Source of the DNA: Nostoc calcicola FACHB-3891
GTDB taxonomy: Bacteria; Cyanobacteriota; Cyanobacteriia; Cyanobacteriales; Nostocaceae
Assembly: GCF_014697355.1 (NCBI RefSeq)
Contig: NZ_JACJRQ010000031.1
Span: forward strand, 27,593-91,592
Direction of reading: 5' to 3'
DNA length: 64,000 nt
Shown in pieces: positions 7,148 through 16,550 of the stretch; position 1 is the first letter of the stretch, and every line of letters starts with the position of its first letter. A model generated the notes under the pieces. That model saw only the letters and a program-made list of their open reading frames with translations. It was not told the origin of the DNA and searched no databases. Made by a program: the position numbers and the translations under genes.

Positions 7148-9376
7148 CTATTTTTCCACAGCTTGGCGCAGAGCTAATTGCTGTTGTTTTACATAAGGTA
7201 CGTAATTACTGCTAGAGTTTGATACCCCATTTGCTACAACTCCAATCAGATTTAACTTGCTCAGCATGGCTGTAGCTTGACTTAGCTGGCTTCGCGTCAC
7301 AATACCAATGCTTGCCACCATGACCACACTACGAGAAGATGATGCAGTGAGCATAGCATCCACCATACCGAGAACTGGTGAAGCATCTATGAGTACCAAA
7401 TCATAGTTTTCCTCAAATGCTGCCATCAATTGCATCATCCGGGGAGAACTCAACAGATTAGCTGGGTCAGCAGGTTTTGGACCAGCGGTTAAAATATCGA
7501 TGTAGGCTGAGCCTGAGTACTGAACACTAATCTGGTTGGGTAAAGTTGCATCGCTAGCCAGTAGAGTTGAAAGCCCCTGTTCATTGGGAAGATTTAGCTG
7601 TTCGTGCAGACTAGGGTCGCGTAAGTTGGCATCAATTAGCAGTACCCTTTTATGTAAACGCGCAGCACTCATTGCCAAACCTAACGCTAAAGCTGATTTA
7701 CCGTCATCTGGCAAAGCTGAGGTGACCATCAAAGACTTTAAATTAGAAACAGTATTTAAAAGTTCAATGTTTTTGTAAATCAGATCCAGCGATTCCCAAC
7801 GGGGTGGAGATTGTAATATTTGGATTGTCCAAGGTGCGAGAACTTCTGGCTTGCCAAAAGGCAATTTAATCATTGATTCTCTTGGTTTTGCTGGCGGTAA
7901 CTTGGGAGTTGTTCCTAACAATGGTAAGGGTATTTGTTTCTCTAATTCAGCAGTGGTGTGAACTGAATCATCAATCGATTCTCGAATAAAGACAGCAATT
8001 CCTCCTAACATTAACCCAACCACTCCACCTAACAGCAAATTCTGCTGAAGATTAGGGCCTAATTGTCCGCCTTTTTGAGGTTCTTCTACGACTTCCCAAT
8101 TAAATCCACCCTTAGCGAGTTCTTGCCGCAATTGTTGTTCTGCCCTTAAAAGCTGCTCTAATCTTTCACGGCTAAATTGTAGCTGGGGTAGCATCCGATT
8201 GTAATAAGCCAACAAAGGTGGAAAGCGTTTGATTTCAAAACGCAGTTCGTTCTCTTTTTTGGCTAAAGTTTGATCCCGCGCACTTAAAGCAACTAAATTT
8301 GTTTGCGTTTCTACTAACTGACCAGCAAGGTTGAGATCAATTTGACCAAGCTGTCCTTTTTCCAGGAGAGAGTCTCCAGAGATGAATGAACTAGCAGACT
8401 TTTCGCCTAAAGTTCTGCCTACTTCTTGTTGCAATAATTCCTTTTGACTTTGAAGCTGTTCTTTGAGCTTTTGTACACTAGGAGTTGCATCTGTAAAGCG
8501 TAAGCGTTCTTGTGCTAGCGCCAGTTCTGTTTTTTGGATTTCGTTGAGCAAGCCTTGATAGCGAGTAGACTGACTCAGACGAGAAGCCACTAAAGCATTC
8601 TGTGGAGAACGATTAAGTTGTTCTTCTAAAGATTTTTGGCGTGCTAAAGCTTCACCATATTGAGAACGAGTTGTTTGCCGTTCTTGGCCAATATTATTTA
8701 AAGCTGTCTCAATCGCTTTAGCTTGTGATTCGGGATCGATTAAATTTTGGTTTCTGCGAAATCTTTGGAGGTTTGTCTCAGCCGCTTTTACTTCTTCACT
8801 GGCTTTACCTAACTGTTCCCTAATAATTTGCAGACCCTTTTGTAAACGCGAATCCTGTTGTTGTTTGTTGTATTCAACATAAACTTGTCGAATTGCACCT
8901 AAAACTTTTTGGGTTTTTTCTGGGTCTTTATCGGTGTATTCAACTTGAAATATTTTAGTAGCAACATTATCTTCTTTGCTTCTTAATTGAGTTAAGTTCA
9001 AAGAACCTTTAATCTCACCTGTGCTGATGTCTGGATATTCAGACTGGAGTTTATCAACTGCTTTTTGAATCAGACCCGAACTTTGCATCAAGTTAAGCTG
9101 GGTTGCAGTATCTATCACCACATTAGAATCGGTAAACTCGTTTTCTACTCCACCTGCTTCTTTCTTGCCTTGATAGTTAGGTTCTACTAGCAGTTGCATG
9201 GAACTTCTAAAAGTTGGCTTGGTATTGAAAGTTACCATACCTGCAATACTAATAGAACCGATAAATACTACTAAAAACCAAGGAAATCTCCGCACCAAGA
9301 CAGTAAACATTTGTCCATAGCTTGGTTCAGTTTCAGAAACTGGAGTTATATGAGGATTTAGACTAGGTTGAACCAC
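7148..9376 (-). CDS. Wzc-type polysaccharide co-polymerase with BY-kinase-like ATPase domain
   Basis: This 742-residue protein has the Wzz/Wzc layout. There is a first membrane helix near 33-50 and a long periplasmic coiled-coil region (about 160-420) rich in Gln, Glu and Leu. A Pro-containing second helix lies near 440-462. A cytosolic MinD-like ATPase follows, with Walker A SALPDDGKSALALG (about 553-566), Walker A' VLLIDANLRD (about 579-588) and Walker B YDLVLIDASPVL (about 659-670). It would control chain length in Wzx/Wzy- or ABC-linked export in the inner membrane. The tail has only two Tyr (NYVPYV), so the autophosphorylated Tyr cluster of proteobacterial Wzc is reduced. In Anabaena the matching gene is, from memory, alr2833. 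Confidence 0.87.
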   Translation of the reverse strand: MVQPSLNPHITPVSETEPSYGQMFTVLVRRFPWFLVVFIGSISIAGMVTFNTKPTFRSSMQLLVEPNYQGKKEAGGVENEFTDSNVVIDTATQLNLMQSSGLIQKAVDKLQSEYPDISTGEIKGSLNLTQLRSKEDNVATKIFQVEYTDKDPEKTQKVLGAIRQVYVEYNKQQQDSRLQKGLQIIREQLGKASEEVKAAETNLQRFRRNQNLIDPESQAKAIETALNNIGQERQTTRSQYGEALARQKSLEEQLNRSPQNALVASRLSQSTRYQGLLNEIQKTELALAQERLRFTDATPSVQKLKEQLQSQKELLQQEVGRTLGEKSASSFISGDSLLEKGQLGQIDLNLAGQLVETQTNLVALSARDQTLAKKENELRFEIKRFPPLLAYYNRMLPQLQFSRERLEQLLRAEQQLRQELAKGGFNWEVVEEPQKGGQLGPNLQQNLLLGGVVGLMLGGIAVFIRESIDDSVHTTAELEKQIPLPLLGTTPKLPPAKPRESMIKLPFGKPEVLAPWTIQILQSPPRWESLDLIYKNIELLNTVSNLKSLMVTSALPDDGKSALALGLAMSAARLHKRVLLIDANLRDPSLHEQLNLPNEQGLSTLLASDATLPNQISVQYSGSAYIDILTAGPKPADPANLLSSPRMMQLMAAFEENYDLVLIDASPVLGMVDAMLTASSSRSVVMVASIGIVTRSQLSQATAMLSKLNLIGVVANGVSNSSSNYVPYVKQQQLALRQAVEK

Positions 9377-9432
9377 TTTTATTATCCTTCCGAGAATCTA
9401 CGCTAAGAGATGAAAAGAATTCAGAATTCTTA

Positions 9433-10524
9433 TTAAAGATGCACGCCACAAGCTTGGTTAATAATTCGCTCAACTCTACTAAAGAATGCATTTTCAGAAA
9501 AGTTTGCTACTGCATGATTACGAATGCGATCGTAATCCCAAGAAATTCCCTTGCCCTCTAGTAATGCAACTTGTAAAGATTCGGGTGTTTGCCTTTTGAA
9601 AAAGACTCCGGTTTCACCAGGTATTTGAGTATCTAATACTCCACCTGCTCCATAAGCAATAACTGGTGTGCCGCTAGCATTAGCCTCTACTGGAACTAAT
9701 CCGTAGTCTTCTAAAGCTGCAACGATAATGGACTTTGCTTTAGAAAATAAGTCTTTGCGTGTCTTGTCGCTGACGTGTCCCAAAAACTGAATATTTTGTA
9801 ATGCTTTGGATTTTAAACGTTCTAGTTCTGGGCCATCACCTGATATTAATAACTGCCAGCCCAACCAATTAAAAGCTTCGACTATGACATCAAGACGCTT
9901 ATAGCTAATCATGCGAGCAGAAGCCAGATAATATTCATCTTTAATATCAGAAAAAACAAACTTACTAGTATCAATTGGATAGTTAACCATCATTGCCTGT
10001 TTGCCATAAATATTTTGAATTCGGCGGGCAACAACACTAGAATTAGCAATATAAAGGTCAGGTTCTTGTGAATATTTTAAGTCTACCTGTCTCATTACTT
10101 GGAAGACTTGCTCGATTAAAGGAGTAAAATATTTATAGTCTCCATACTCCTTTAAATAAGTTGTCGTATCCCATAAAAAACGAGTCACATTATGGCAAAA
10201 GCAAATGTGTCGAGCATTGGGATTTTTTCGCACTGCTTTAGCGAAGCTAGTGCTACTACTAATAATCAAATCGTAGTCTTGCAAATCCAAGGCACGAAAA
10301 GCAGGAAAGTATAAAGGAGCCATTGACCTAAAATACTTTGCTGCACAGGGAATCTTTTGTAAGAATGTTGTGTTGACTATGCGATCGCCAAGATCGATAG
10401 TTTTTTGCGGATCGTACAGAGATGTGAAAATGTCTGCTTCGGGATAACGCTTACAAAGCAGTTCAAATACACGCTCTGCCCCACCCCGCTGGGTTAAATA
10501 ATCGTGGACTAGAGCAATTTTCAT
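9433..10524 (-). CDS. Glycosyltransferase family 4 (group 1)
   Basis: The 363-residue GT4 begins MKIALVHDYLTQRGGAERVFE, the glycine-rich N-terminal loop of this family. The donor half shows LASARMISYKRLDVIVEAF (about 199-217), LLISGDGPELERL, IQFLGHVSDKTRKDLFSKA, and the E-x7-E region VAALEDYGLVPVEANASGTPVI (about 275-296). No signal peptide or membrane helix is seen. It sits immediately upstream of the Wzc-type gene (56 bp gap) in the same operon-like run. It most likely adds a mannose- or glucose-type sugar to the growing repeat unit, but specificity is an open point. Confidence 0.9.
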   Translation of the reverse strand: MKIALVHDYLTQRGGAERVFELLCKRYPEADIFTSLYDPQKTIDLGDRIVNTTFLQKIPCAAKYFRSMAPLYFPAFRALDLQDYDLIISSSTSFAKAVRKNPNARHICFCHNVTRFLWDTTTYLKEYGDYKYFTPLIEQVFQVMRQVDLKYSQEPDLYIANSSVVARRIQNIYGKQAMMVNYPIDTSKFVFSDIKDEYYLASARMISYKRLDVIVEAFNWLGWQLLISGDGPELERLKSKALQNIQFLGHVSDKTRKDLFSKAKSIIVAALEDYGLVPVEANASGTPVIAYGAGGVLDTQIPGETGVFFKRQTPESLQVALLEGKGISWDYDRIRNHAVANFSENAFFSRVERIINQACGVHL

Positions 10525-10664
10525 GAATTGTACCTAAGAAGGGAGTAGGGAATGGGGAGTGGGAAAAACCTCTTTTCAAAGAAAAATATTTACACCCTTA
10601 TATCTACATCCTGTCTCCACAAGCAAGCTTTATTTTCAGAATATTCCTGCTACAAATTACGTTG

Positions 10665-10692
10665 GTAGGGGCGTACAGCTGTACGCCCCTAC
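10665..10692. repeat. Palindromic repeat, core GGGGCGTACAGCTGTACGCCCC
   Basis: This 28-nt perfect palindrome lies in the short space between the GT4 gene and the oxidoreductase gene. It is a member of the GTAGGGGC family. Confidence 0.9.
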
Positions 10693-10730
10693 AGCCGATT
10701 CATTTGTTGCGAATATTTTTGAAAATCCTA

Positions 10731-12044
10731 TTACCCAACTGCCGCCAGGATTTTTTCTGGGGCGAAATAGCTGTTTTGCTCGGCTCGTAGTCGATCGCAA
10801 AGTCTACCTTCAGGTAATTCTACGTCGTCGTATGTGAGGACTCGATCCTTAGAAATGTCTCGTTTGAGGCGACATCCTTCGGCTAAACCCATTGGTAGGA
10901 GATTTTGCTGTTGGACGATATCGGAATTCTCGCATTGTCCGTAGGTCATGTAGTAACCGATGCCATCGAGGATTTCTCCGGCTTTCAGATCGATTTTGGC
11001 GGTGGTGATGACATCTACTAAGGGGCCTGCGATTGGAGACATGACCGCATCACCGAACAATACTACACGGGCTACAGATAGGGGAACTTCAAAATGACAG
11101 AGGTGATAAGGAGTATAGAAGCTGTAAAGGGGACCTTCACCTAATTTGTATAAGTTGAGGTAGTGGCGTTGTTTGGGGTCGTCGTGGGTGGCAAATACGT
11201 ATACGCCAGGGCCGGGTTTTGCTCCAACTACATAATCGACGATACCACCCAGTTCCTTGAGTTGTTCAACATCATATATTTGGGTCATTTCATCGACGTA
11301 GCCGTTGAAGTCATAGCCGAGCATTCCTCGTTTGGCGACTTTCATGCCTGTGGCATTAGCAACGATCGCTTGCTCGAAGGAAATTTTGGTTCCATCGGCA
11401 AAGCTAGCCACCATGTGGGGCTTTTGACCCCAACGTTTAGCAAATCCTTCCTGGGTGGTGGGATTGCGATAGGGGTCTTGGAGTCCTTTAATGTTACCGC
11501 ACAATAGTGGAGTTAAACCAATGCTTTTGACAAATCGGTAGAGGTTCATTTGCACCCCTGGCTGATCGCCATCACAAGCGCTAAGGATGACACCTGCTCG
11601 GTCTGCATAGACTTTCAGGATGGGACCGATGGTGCCGTCGAGTTCGGCATTCATCATAATCACATGTTTGCAATGGGCGATCGCTTCCATGACGATTTGA
11701 GCGCCAAATTCAATTGCACCTGTGACTTCGATGAGTGCATCGATACTCTCGGCGCGACACAGTAACTTAGCGTCTTCTGTGACTGCATATTTCCCATTGG
11801 CGATCGCATCTTCTAATTCGCCGACAGTTGCAACAACTTGAATATCTTCAATTCCTGCTTCTGAATAAGCTTGTTTCGCTGCATCAATCTGGCGATTGGA
11901 AATAGCAACTAACTCCATTCCTGGGACTGAATTGACAATTTGGTTGGCAATTCCTCGACCCATAAAACCAGCACCAATCATCCCGACTTTAATGGGATTC
12001 CCTGCTGCTGCTCTGGCTTGTAAGGCGCGATCGATAATAATCAT
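10731..12044 (-). CDS. NAD(P)-dependent oxidoreductase with C-terminal SAF domain
   Basis: The 437-residue protein opens with a Rossmann motif GMIGAGFMGRGIANQIV (about 21-37), as in the homoserine dehydrogenase-like/DapB-like fold. It ends with a SAF-type segment (about 335-420: DVITTAKIDLKAGEILDGIG, then PMGLAEGCRLKRDISKDRVL). SAF domains occur in sialic acid synthases and in sugar-modifying enzymes. This class is found in LPS and capsule clusters. It probably reduces or oxidises a sugar or sugar-derived precursor of the polysaccharide, but the substrate is unknown. Start: ATG at 12044 with GGAGTTT upstream. A homologous gene lies at the equivalent place in the Anabaena HEP island as I remember it. 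Confidence 0.78.
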   Translation of the reverse strand: MIIIDRALQARAAAGNPIKVGMIGAGFMGRGIANQIVNSVPGMELVAISNRQIDAAKQAYSEAGIEDIQVVATVGELEDAIANGKYAVTEDAKLLCRAESIDALIEVTGAIEFGAQIVMEAIAHCKHVIMMNAELDGTIGPILKVYADRAGVILSACDGDQPGVQMNLYRFVKSIGLTPLLCGNIKGLQDPYRNPTTQEGFAKRWGQKPHMVASFADGTKISFEQAIVANATGMKVAKRGMLGYDFNGYVDEMTQIYDVEQLKELGGIVDYVVGAKPGPGVYVFATHDDPKQRHYLNLYKLGEGPLYSFYTPYHLCHFEVPLSVARVVLFGDAVMSPIAGPLVDVITTAKIDLKAGEILDGIGYYMTYGQCENSDIVQQQNLLPMGLAEGCRLKRDISKDRVLTYDDVELPEGRLCDRLRAEQNSYFAPEKILAAVG

Positions 12045-12154
12045 GAACTAAACTCCTTTATAGAACTGTTTGTTGTGTTACAAATTCCGAATAATTTTGC
12101 ACTCAATAATTCGTTGCAATTTGCTATTAAGTACATTTTCATAGGCGATTGGTA

Positions 12155-13399
12155 TTAGCGATCGCTATTAACTAGTTGTTTGCTAGACTCTATGAAATAA
12201 CTCTGTTTTTTAGATTTCTGGCGATCGATCATTTGCTCCACAGCATTTTTATACGCTTGAGCAAACTTTTCTTTGGTATGATTTGTTCTTGCGTATTCCC
12301 ATGCTTTTCGAGACATAACTTTGAGGTCATCTACAGACGAATTGGAAATACTTCTAACTTTCGCTTTAATTTCTTCCAGCGAAAGGTTATCGAAAATCAC
12401 ACCAAAATCGTGAACATCCACACCAGATTCGTAGCTTAAAATCGGAATTAACCCAGCTTGCAAGCAACTAATTACTGCTCCTGACTGTCCCTCAGAAACC
12501 GAAGGATAAACAAGTCCCAGACAGTTATTTGTAACCTCTATAAACTCAGGGCTACTGACATCAATCCAGCCATAAGTATGAATGTTTGGTGTTTCGTAGA
12601 GTTCTTTATAGAAAGCTTGCTCAAATTCCTTGTCATTACTAATTGGGCCACAAACCGTTAAATGGTATTCTGGCATTTGGGCAAAAGCATCTAAAACTAA
12701 ATCTAATCCTTTGAGAACTAGAGCGCTACCACCAAACCACAAAAAGTTTTTTCTGACTGCTTCAAAATCTTTCTGTTCGGGATAGGGATAAACAACAGGC
12801 GAAGAAATGGGGATACGATACATCGGTTTGTTCGCAAATTGGAACGTACCAACTGTAAAATCGTTGCCCAAAATCGTAGCACAATCAGCATATTCAATTC
12901 CCAAGTTGGGCATCTCAAATCGCTGTGGACGTAAGGTAATTCCTCTGCGCTGTTGGAGTTCTAGAAGCCTATTGCATTCAGCTGCATTGCGAAACACCAT
13001 ATTAGCAATGTCAACGTGAAAAATTTTGATGCAATCTTGATTCAGTTTCGGTGCAAGTGCTTCCATTCGATGACGAATATCAATGAAAAATGCGTAATCT
13101 TTTTGAGGAACGAATTTATCATTGTGAAACTGGATGACATCAACGTTGTAGCGCATGTCTAAAAAAGTTTGCGCTATTTGCCAAACTTCCCAATACCAAG
13201 TATGGTCATTTGGCATTGGCTGACCTGGTTTTAATAAGAATGGTTCAATTCGATAAGAAAGGAGTACATTTCCTTTAGAAGGCTGTTTGGGTTTGAGGGA
13301 AATAACTTGTAAGGTTTTGGCGTAATTGATGCGGGCTTGGATTTTTTGGGAAAGAAAACAGATGGTGTTGCTGATAGGGGATGGGATAATATTTGGCAT
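12155..13399 (-). CDS. Glycosyltransferase, GT4-like (GT-B)
   Basis: The 414-residue protein has a GT-B C-terminal half with NFLWFGGSALVLKGLDLVLDAF (about 210-231 region), YHLTVCGPI, IHTYGWIDVSSPEFIEVT, and YPSVSEGQSGAVISCLQAGLIPI, which carries the acidic donor-site residue. The N-terminal half has NVLLSYRIEPFLL and DVIQFHNDKF. It should transfer one sugar in the cytosol. The region upstream of the ATG is unusual: a 27-bp dispersed repeat (13407-13433) sits 8 bp away and occupies the leader, leaving no clear ribosome-binding site. Translation may therefore depend on an alternative leader. Confidence 0.82.
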   Translation of the reverse strand: MPNIIPSPISNTICFLSQKIQARINYAKTLQVISLKPKQPSKGNVLLSYRIEPFLLKPGQPMPNDHTWYWEVWQIAQTFLDMRYNVDVIQFHNDKFVPQKDYAFFIDIRHRMEALAPKLNQDCIKIFHVDIANMVFRNAAECNRLLELQQRRGITLRPQRFEMPNLGIEYADCATILGNDFTVGTFQFANKPMYRIPISSPVVYPYPEQKDFEAVRKNFLWFGGSALVLKGLDLVLDAFAQMPEYHLTVCGPISNDKEFEQAFYKELYETPNIHTYGWIDVSSPEFIEVTNNCLGLVYPSVSEGQSGAVISCLQAGLIPILSYESGVDVHDFGVIFDNLSLEEIKAKVRSISNSSVDDLKVMSRKAWEYARTNHTKEKFAQAYKNAVEQMIDRQKSKKQSYFIESSKQLVNSDR

Positions 13400-13406
13400 T
13401 TGTTTT

Positions 13407-13433
13407 CACGCAGAGGCGCAGAGGCGCAGAGAG
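13407..13433 (+). repeat. 27-bp dispersed repeat, copy 2 (left flank of rfbC)
   Basis: This is identical over 27 bp to the copies at 223 and, inverted, at 14036. With the latter it brackets rfbC as an inverted pair. Confidence 0.93.
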
Positions 13434-13441
13434 GAGGTGAG

Positions 13442-13999
13442 TTATTTGGAAGTTGTGGCGCCGACGGTCATCATTCTTAGTAGTGGCCAATTTAAATCTT
13501 TTTCGGAGATTTCAGTTACATCTAGAGGCCAATCAATGTTAAAAAATGGGTCGTCATAGCGTAGACCGCGTTCATATCCAGGTGTGTAAAATTCACCTAC
13601 TTGATATACAACTTCGGTTTCATCTGTGAGTGCTTGATAACCGTGGGCAAACATTTCTGGAACATACAAAGCGCGGCGGTTTTCTGGAGTTAGTTCTACG
13701 CCGATGTGTGATAAAAAGGTCGGAGATTCGGGACGCATATCAATAATTACGTCATAGATAGCGCCTTTAGTGCAGCGAATTAATTTTGTTTCTGCTGCTG
13801 GTAAAATTTGATAGTGCATTCCCCGAATAGTGCCTTTTTTGTAGTTAAAAGACAAGTTACATTGGGCGACTGTTGGCTTCAAACCGCGTGCTTCAAATTC
13901 TTGAGCGCAGAAACTCCGAGCAAAAAAACCACGATGATCTGGCTTTTCTTCTAAGTCAATAATGAATGCGTCTTTGAGTTCAGTTTCAGTAAAGATCAT
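13442..13999 (-). CDS. rfbC: dTDP-4-dehydrorhamnose 3,5-epimerase family (RfbC)
   Basis: This 185-residue cupin enzyme has the normal length for RfbC. It shows DHRGFFARSFCAQEFEARGL (about 21-40), TIRGMHYQ (His about 62), the conserved acidic and basic pocket GAIYDVIIDMR (about 79-89), and VPEMFAHGYQALTDE (about 112-126). These are the catalytic His/Asp region and substrate pocket. RfbC epimerises C3 and C5 of a 4-keto-6-deoxy sugar nucleotide. Here, with a CDP-sugar-making RfbF nearby, the donor may be CDP- rather than dTDP-linked. RBS AGAGGAATCAATATG is good. The gene is bracketed by inverted 27-bp repeats. Confidence 0.9.
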   Translation of the reverse strand: MIFTETELKDAFIIDLEEKPDHRGFFARSFCAQEFEARGLKPTVAQCNLSFNYKKGTIRGMHYQILPAAETKLIRCTKGAIYDVIIDMRPESPTFLSHIGVELTPENRRALYVPEMFAHGYQALTDETEVVYQVGEFYTPGYERGLRYDDPFFNIDWPLDVTEISEKDLNWPLLRMMTVGATTSK

Positions 14000-14035
14000 A
14001 TTGATTCCTCTAAGATAAATGTTTTACTCACTCTT

Positions 14036-14062
14036 CTCTCTGCGCCTCTGCGCCTCTGCGTG
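14036..14062 (-). repeat. 27-bp dispersed repeat, copy 3 (right flank of rfbC)
   Basis: This is the perfect inverted counterpart of the copy at 13407. It fills the gap between the stop of the PhyH-like gene and the rfbC leader. Confidence 0.93.
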
Positions 14063-14065
14063 AGA

Positions 14066-14917
14066 CTAATTCAAAACCTTAACCCCATCAAACACAGAAC
14101 CTAACTCTACCCTCGGATAAGTATCATCCCAATATTGCGTACAAAGGTCTGGCCTTTCCGGAGGGTTAGCCGTATAACAAAAGAATAGTGCTGACCGTTC
14201 TTCTATGCGAACTGTGCCATGATGCAAAGCATTTTTCGTATCTACAATAATCACTGTACCTGCTGGGCCTGGGCAGGATTTCCAAGCTGATTGAGGGATG
14301 ACTGGCTTTACTTGTTCATCGTCAATACCCATATAACCTGACTTGAAAAGTTTGTAGTAAAGCTGAATATATTTCCAACTAAATAAAGGAGCTAAGGAAC
14401 GGGGAATATATTCAAACGGGCCAGTTTTCTGTTCTACATCATTCAAGTAAATGAAGATTTTAATAATGCGACGGTCTTCAGCATCGCTATGCCATAGCAG
14501 CGTCCCAAATTGATGTTTACTAGGAAAATCTTTGCGTAGATGTACACCGTGAAAAGCAACGGGAAGACCAATATAATTTTCGATGATATTCAGTAGTCTT
14601 TTCTCTGTTCCCCAGTTAGAAAATTCTGGTAACCCTGTAACTGTGGAAATTTGTGGCAATTTTTCATCTAGATGGTCGTTGTTTGGATTTCCCATCTCAG
14701 ATAATTGCTGGTAAGCAGCCTTGAGCAGTTCAGAGCTAGAGTTTAACCCTAAATCTGCTAGCGTTGTAACATAAACACCGTCTTTTTTAAGAACATTTAA
14801 GATGTGGCGATCGCCTGCTTCTAATGCTGGTAATTTTCTCCTATGATTCCAACGGTCTACGTAGTATTTTAAATCAGAAGACAATGTAGATATTTTGCGT
14901 TTAATTACACTAAACAT
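14066..14917 (-). CDS. Phytanoyl-CoA dioxygenase (PhyH)-like Fe(II)/2-oxoglutarate oxygenase
   Basis: The protein is 283 residues from the ATG at 14917, chosen because GGAGG lies 8 nt upstream; an ATG 39 bp further out has no such site. The likely iron ligands are His and Asp in LLWHSDAEDRR (about 143-153) and His in ALHHGTVRIEERSAL (about 237-251). The Arg further on would bind 2-oxoglutarate. PhyH enzymes hydroxylate small molecules and, in some clusters, sugars or lipid groups. Together with the GT2 gene 51 bp upstream it forms a pair flanked by repeats. A role in decorating the polysaccharide is inference only. Confidence 0.72.
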   Translation of the reverse strand: MFSVIKRKISTLSSDLKYYVDRWNHRRKLPALEAGDRHILNVLKKDGVYVTTLADLGLNSSSELLKAAYQQLSEMGNPNNDHLDEKLPQISTVTGLPEFSNWGTEKRLLNIIENYIGLPVAFHGVHLRKDFPSKHQFGTLLWHSDAEDRRIIKIFIYLNDVEQKTGPFEYIPRSLAPLFSWKYIQLYYKLFKSGYMGIDDEQVKPVIPQSAWKSCPGPAGTVIIVDTKNALHHGTVRIEERSALFFCYTANPPERPDLCTQYWDDTYPRVELGSVFDGVKVLN

Positions 14918-14968
14918 GATGTAAAATCCTCCTATTTTTGTATGTATAATTTTCAACTATCGAGTAGC

Positions 14969-15976
14969 TTATGGCTCATAACTCCGCATTTCTTGACTAG
15001 ATATTTCACTTGATTCTGCTAATTTCAACTCTTTAGAAACCATCACGTCAAAAGCACATAAGCCAACTAAAGCCACAAATGGAACTACTGTTTTGATAGC
15101 GGACATCGGCCATCTTCTTAAAGCACCCAAGAAAACTTTCCAGTTGACTTCTTTGCCGTTTTGCAACAGCATTCGTCTACAAAACTGCTTAGAATATCCA
15201 TTTTCTTGCAATTTCAAAATTACTTCCGGTATGTGTTTGTATTGCATTAACAGTGCAGATTTTGGTTCTTTTTGCCAATAACTCACACCAACAACACATT
15301 CTAAATAAATTTCTTTAGTGACAATTACACCACCATTAGCAGCACAATACCCGGCTAAATATGCTAAAGATATCCAGTTATTTTCAGCGTCTGGCCAAAT
15401 TTCTAAAGCACGTTTTACTAAATCAGTGCGATAGACTGTAGCCGTTAAAAAGATAACTGCGCCGACACTTTTTGAAAAACAATGTTCAAATATGGCTTTA
15501 CCATCACCATCAGCATCTTCACTATCTATATCAAACCAGCGGTTACCAATAATAGTGGGTGGATGAACTGCTTCACCAGTAATTTGGTTGCGGCCAGAAA
15601 AGTTGAGGAACAATAATGATAAATCTTCATGTTCTCTGAGTTTGCTGATAACATAAGAAACAGCTCTATCCTGAATTGGGTCATCATCACCAATTGTCCA
15701 AACATATTTTGTTGTTGCAGAACTTAGGCAATACATAATATTTTTAACTACGCCTAAATTCTTCGAGTTTTTATTCGATTTAAATGTTATACTGCTAAGT
15801 GTTTTTTGCCATTTTTGTATAACTTCCTGAGTATTGTCTGTGGAACAATTATCAGAAACTAAAATTTCACAGTTGTCTTCAAAACCTTTGATAGCTTGAG
15901 CCAGCCATGCTAATTGTTTATTCAGTAATTCAGCACGATTATAAGTAGGAATGGCAATGGTCAGTAATTTAAGCAT
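14969..15976 (-). CDS. Glycosyltransferase family 2
   Basis: The 335-residue protein begins LLTIAIPTYNRAELLNKQL and continues with EILVSDNCSTDNTQEVI (about 37-53) and VWTIGDDDPIQDRAV (about 91-105). The last is the DxD region of GT-A enzymes. A hydrophobic stretch near 297-314 (AIKTVVPFVALVGLCAFDV) may attach it to the membrane. It precedes the PhyH-like gene in the transcript. I do not remember this pair in the Anabaena island, so it may be an accessory addition. Confidence 0.87.
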   Translation of the reverse strand: MLKLLTIAIPTYNRAELLNKQLAWLAQAIKGFEDNCEILVSDNCSTDNTQEVIQKWQKTLSSITFKSNKNSKNLGVVKNIMYCLSSATTKYVWTIGDDDPIQDRAVSYVISKLREHEDLSLLFLNFSGRNQITGEAVHPPTIIGNRWFDIDSEDADGDGKAIFEHCFSKSVGAVIFLTATVYRTDLVKRALEIWPDAENNWISLAYLAGYCAANGGVIVTKEIYLECVVGVSYWQKEPKSALLMQYKHIPEVILKLQENGYSKQFCRRMLLQNGKEVNWKVFLGALRRWPMSAIKTVVPFVALVGLCAFDVMVSKELKLAESSEISSQEMRSYEP

Positions 15977-16000
15977 GGTAGAGTAATGAAATTTGTAAAT

Positions 16001-16220
16001 AGTTTATCGAACAGAATTCAGGAGTCAGGAGTCAGAATTCAGCAATGTTTTCTGTGCGAGTGGCGGATGAATAACCGGGTTTAAGACCCCCACCAAATCG
16101 TAGATTTGGTGGTCTTCAAGACGCTCGCAGACTCGCTAACGCTACGCTATCAGTCGCAGGTCTGAATCCCCGACTGATTGATTCTGAATTCTGAATTCTG
16201 AATTCTGCATTCTTCTTCAA
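16001..16220. repeat. Foldback (MITE-like) element, copy D (long form)
   Basis: It has the same left terminus (AGTTTATCGAACAG) and right terminus (TTCTTCTTCAA) as copy A, with complementary GAATTCAG-type arms. The middle is about 100 bp longer and contains its own hairpin (ACCAAATC-GTA-GATTTGGT). The rest of the gap 15977-16550 holds a palindrome at 16368 and repeat debris, but no gene. Confidence 0.85.
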
Positions 16221-16367
16221 TGGTGGCTGGATTGCAAATATATTTATGGCAAATATGCCTTTGAACAAGAAGTAATTCAGGAGTCAGTGATGAAACAACA
16301 CGCTAAATCATTGGTGTAGCTTATAGCGGTTCCCATTCAGATGCGGTACAACATTATATAGCCAGGT

Positions 16368-16396
16368 GTAGGGGCACGGCACTGCCGTGCCCCTAC
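16368..16396. repeat. Palindromic repeat, core GGCACGGCACTGCCGTGCC
   Basis: This 29-nt perfect palindrome around a central A has GTAGGGGC/GCCCCTAC ends. Confidence 0.9.
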
Positions 16397-16550
16397 AGGT
16401 GTATCTCACGCTTGTCGGGAAACGCTATAGCGCAGAGAAAATTTAATGATTATAACTGTTGCCGATGCTTAGCCACACTAGTTAATTCTGAATTCTGTTA
16501 GCGTAGCGGGGCGTAGTCCATTCTGATTCCTGAATTCTGTTATTTAGTAA

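Noticed and set aside
10559..10837. Plus-strand frame across the palindrome and the oxidoreductase 3' end
   Set aside because: It is antisense to a well-supported gene and includes a repeat. No homology is seen.
16083..16172. tRNA-like fold in the long foldback element
   Set aside because: GGTCTGAATCCCC recalls a T-loop, but there is no acceptor stem or anticodon arm. It is internal to repeat copy D.
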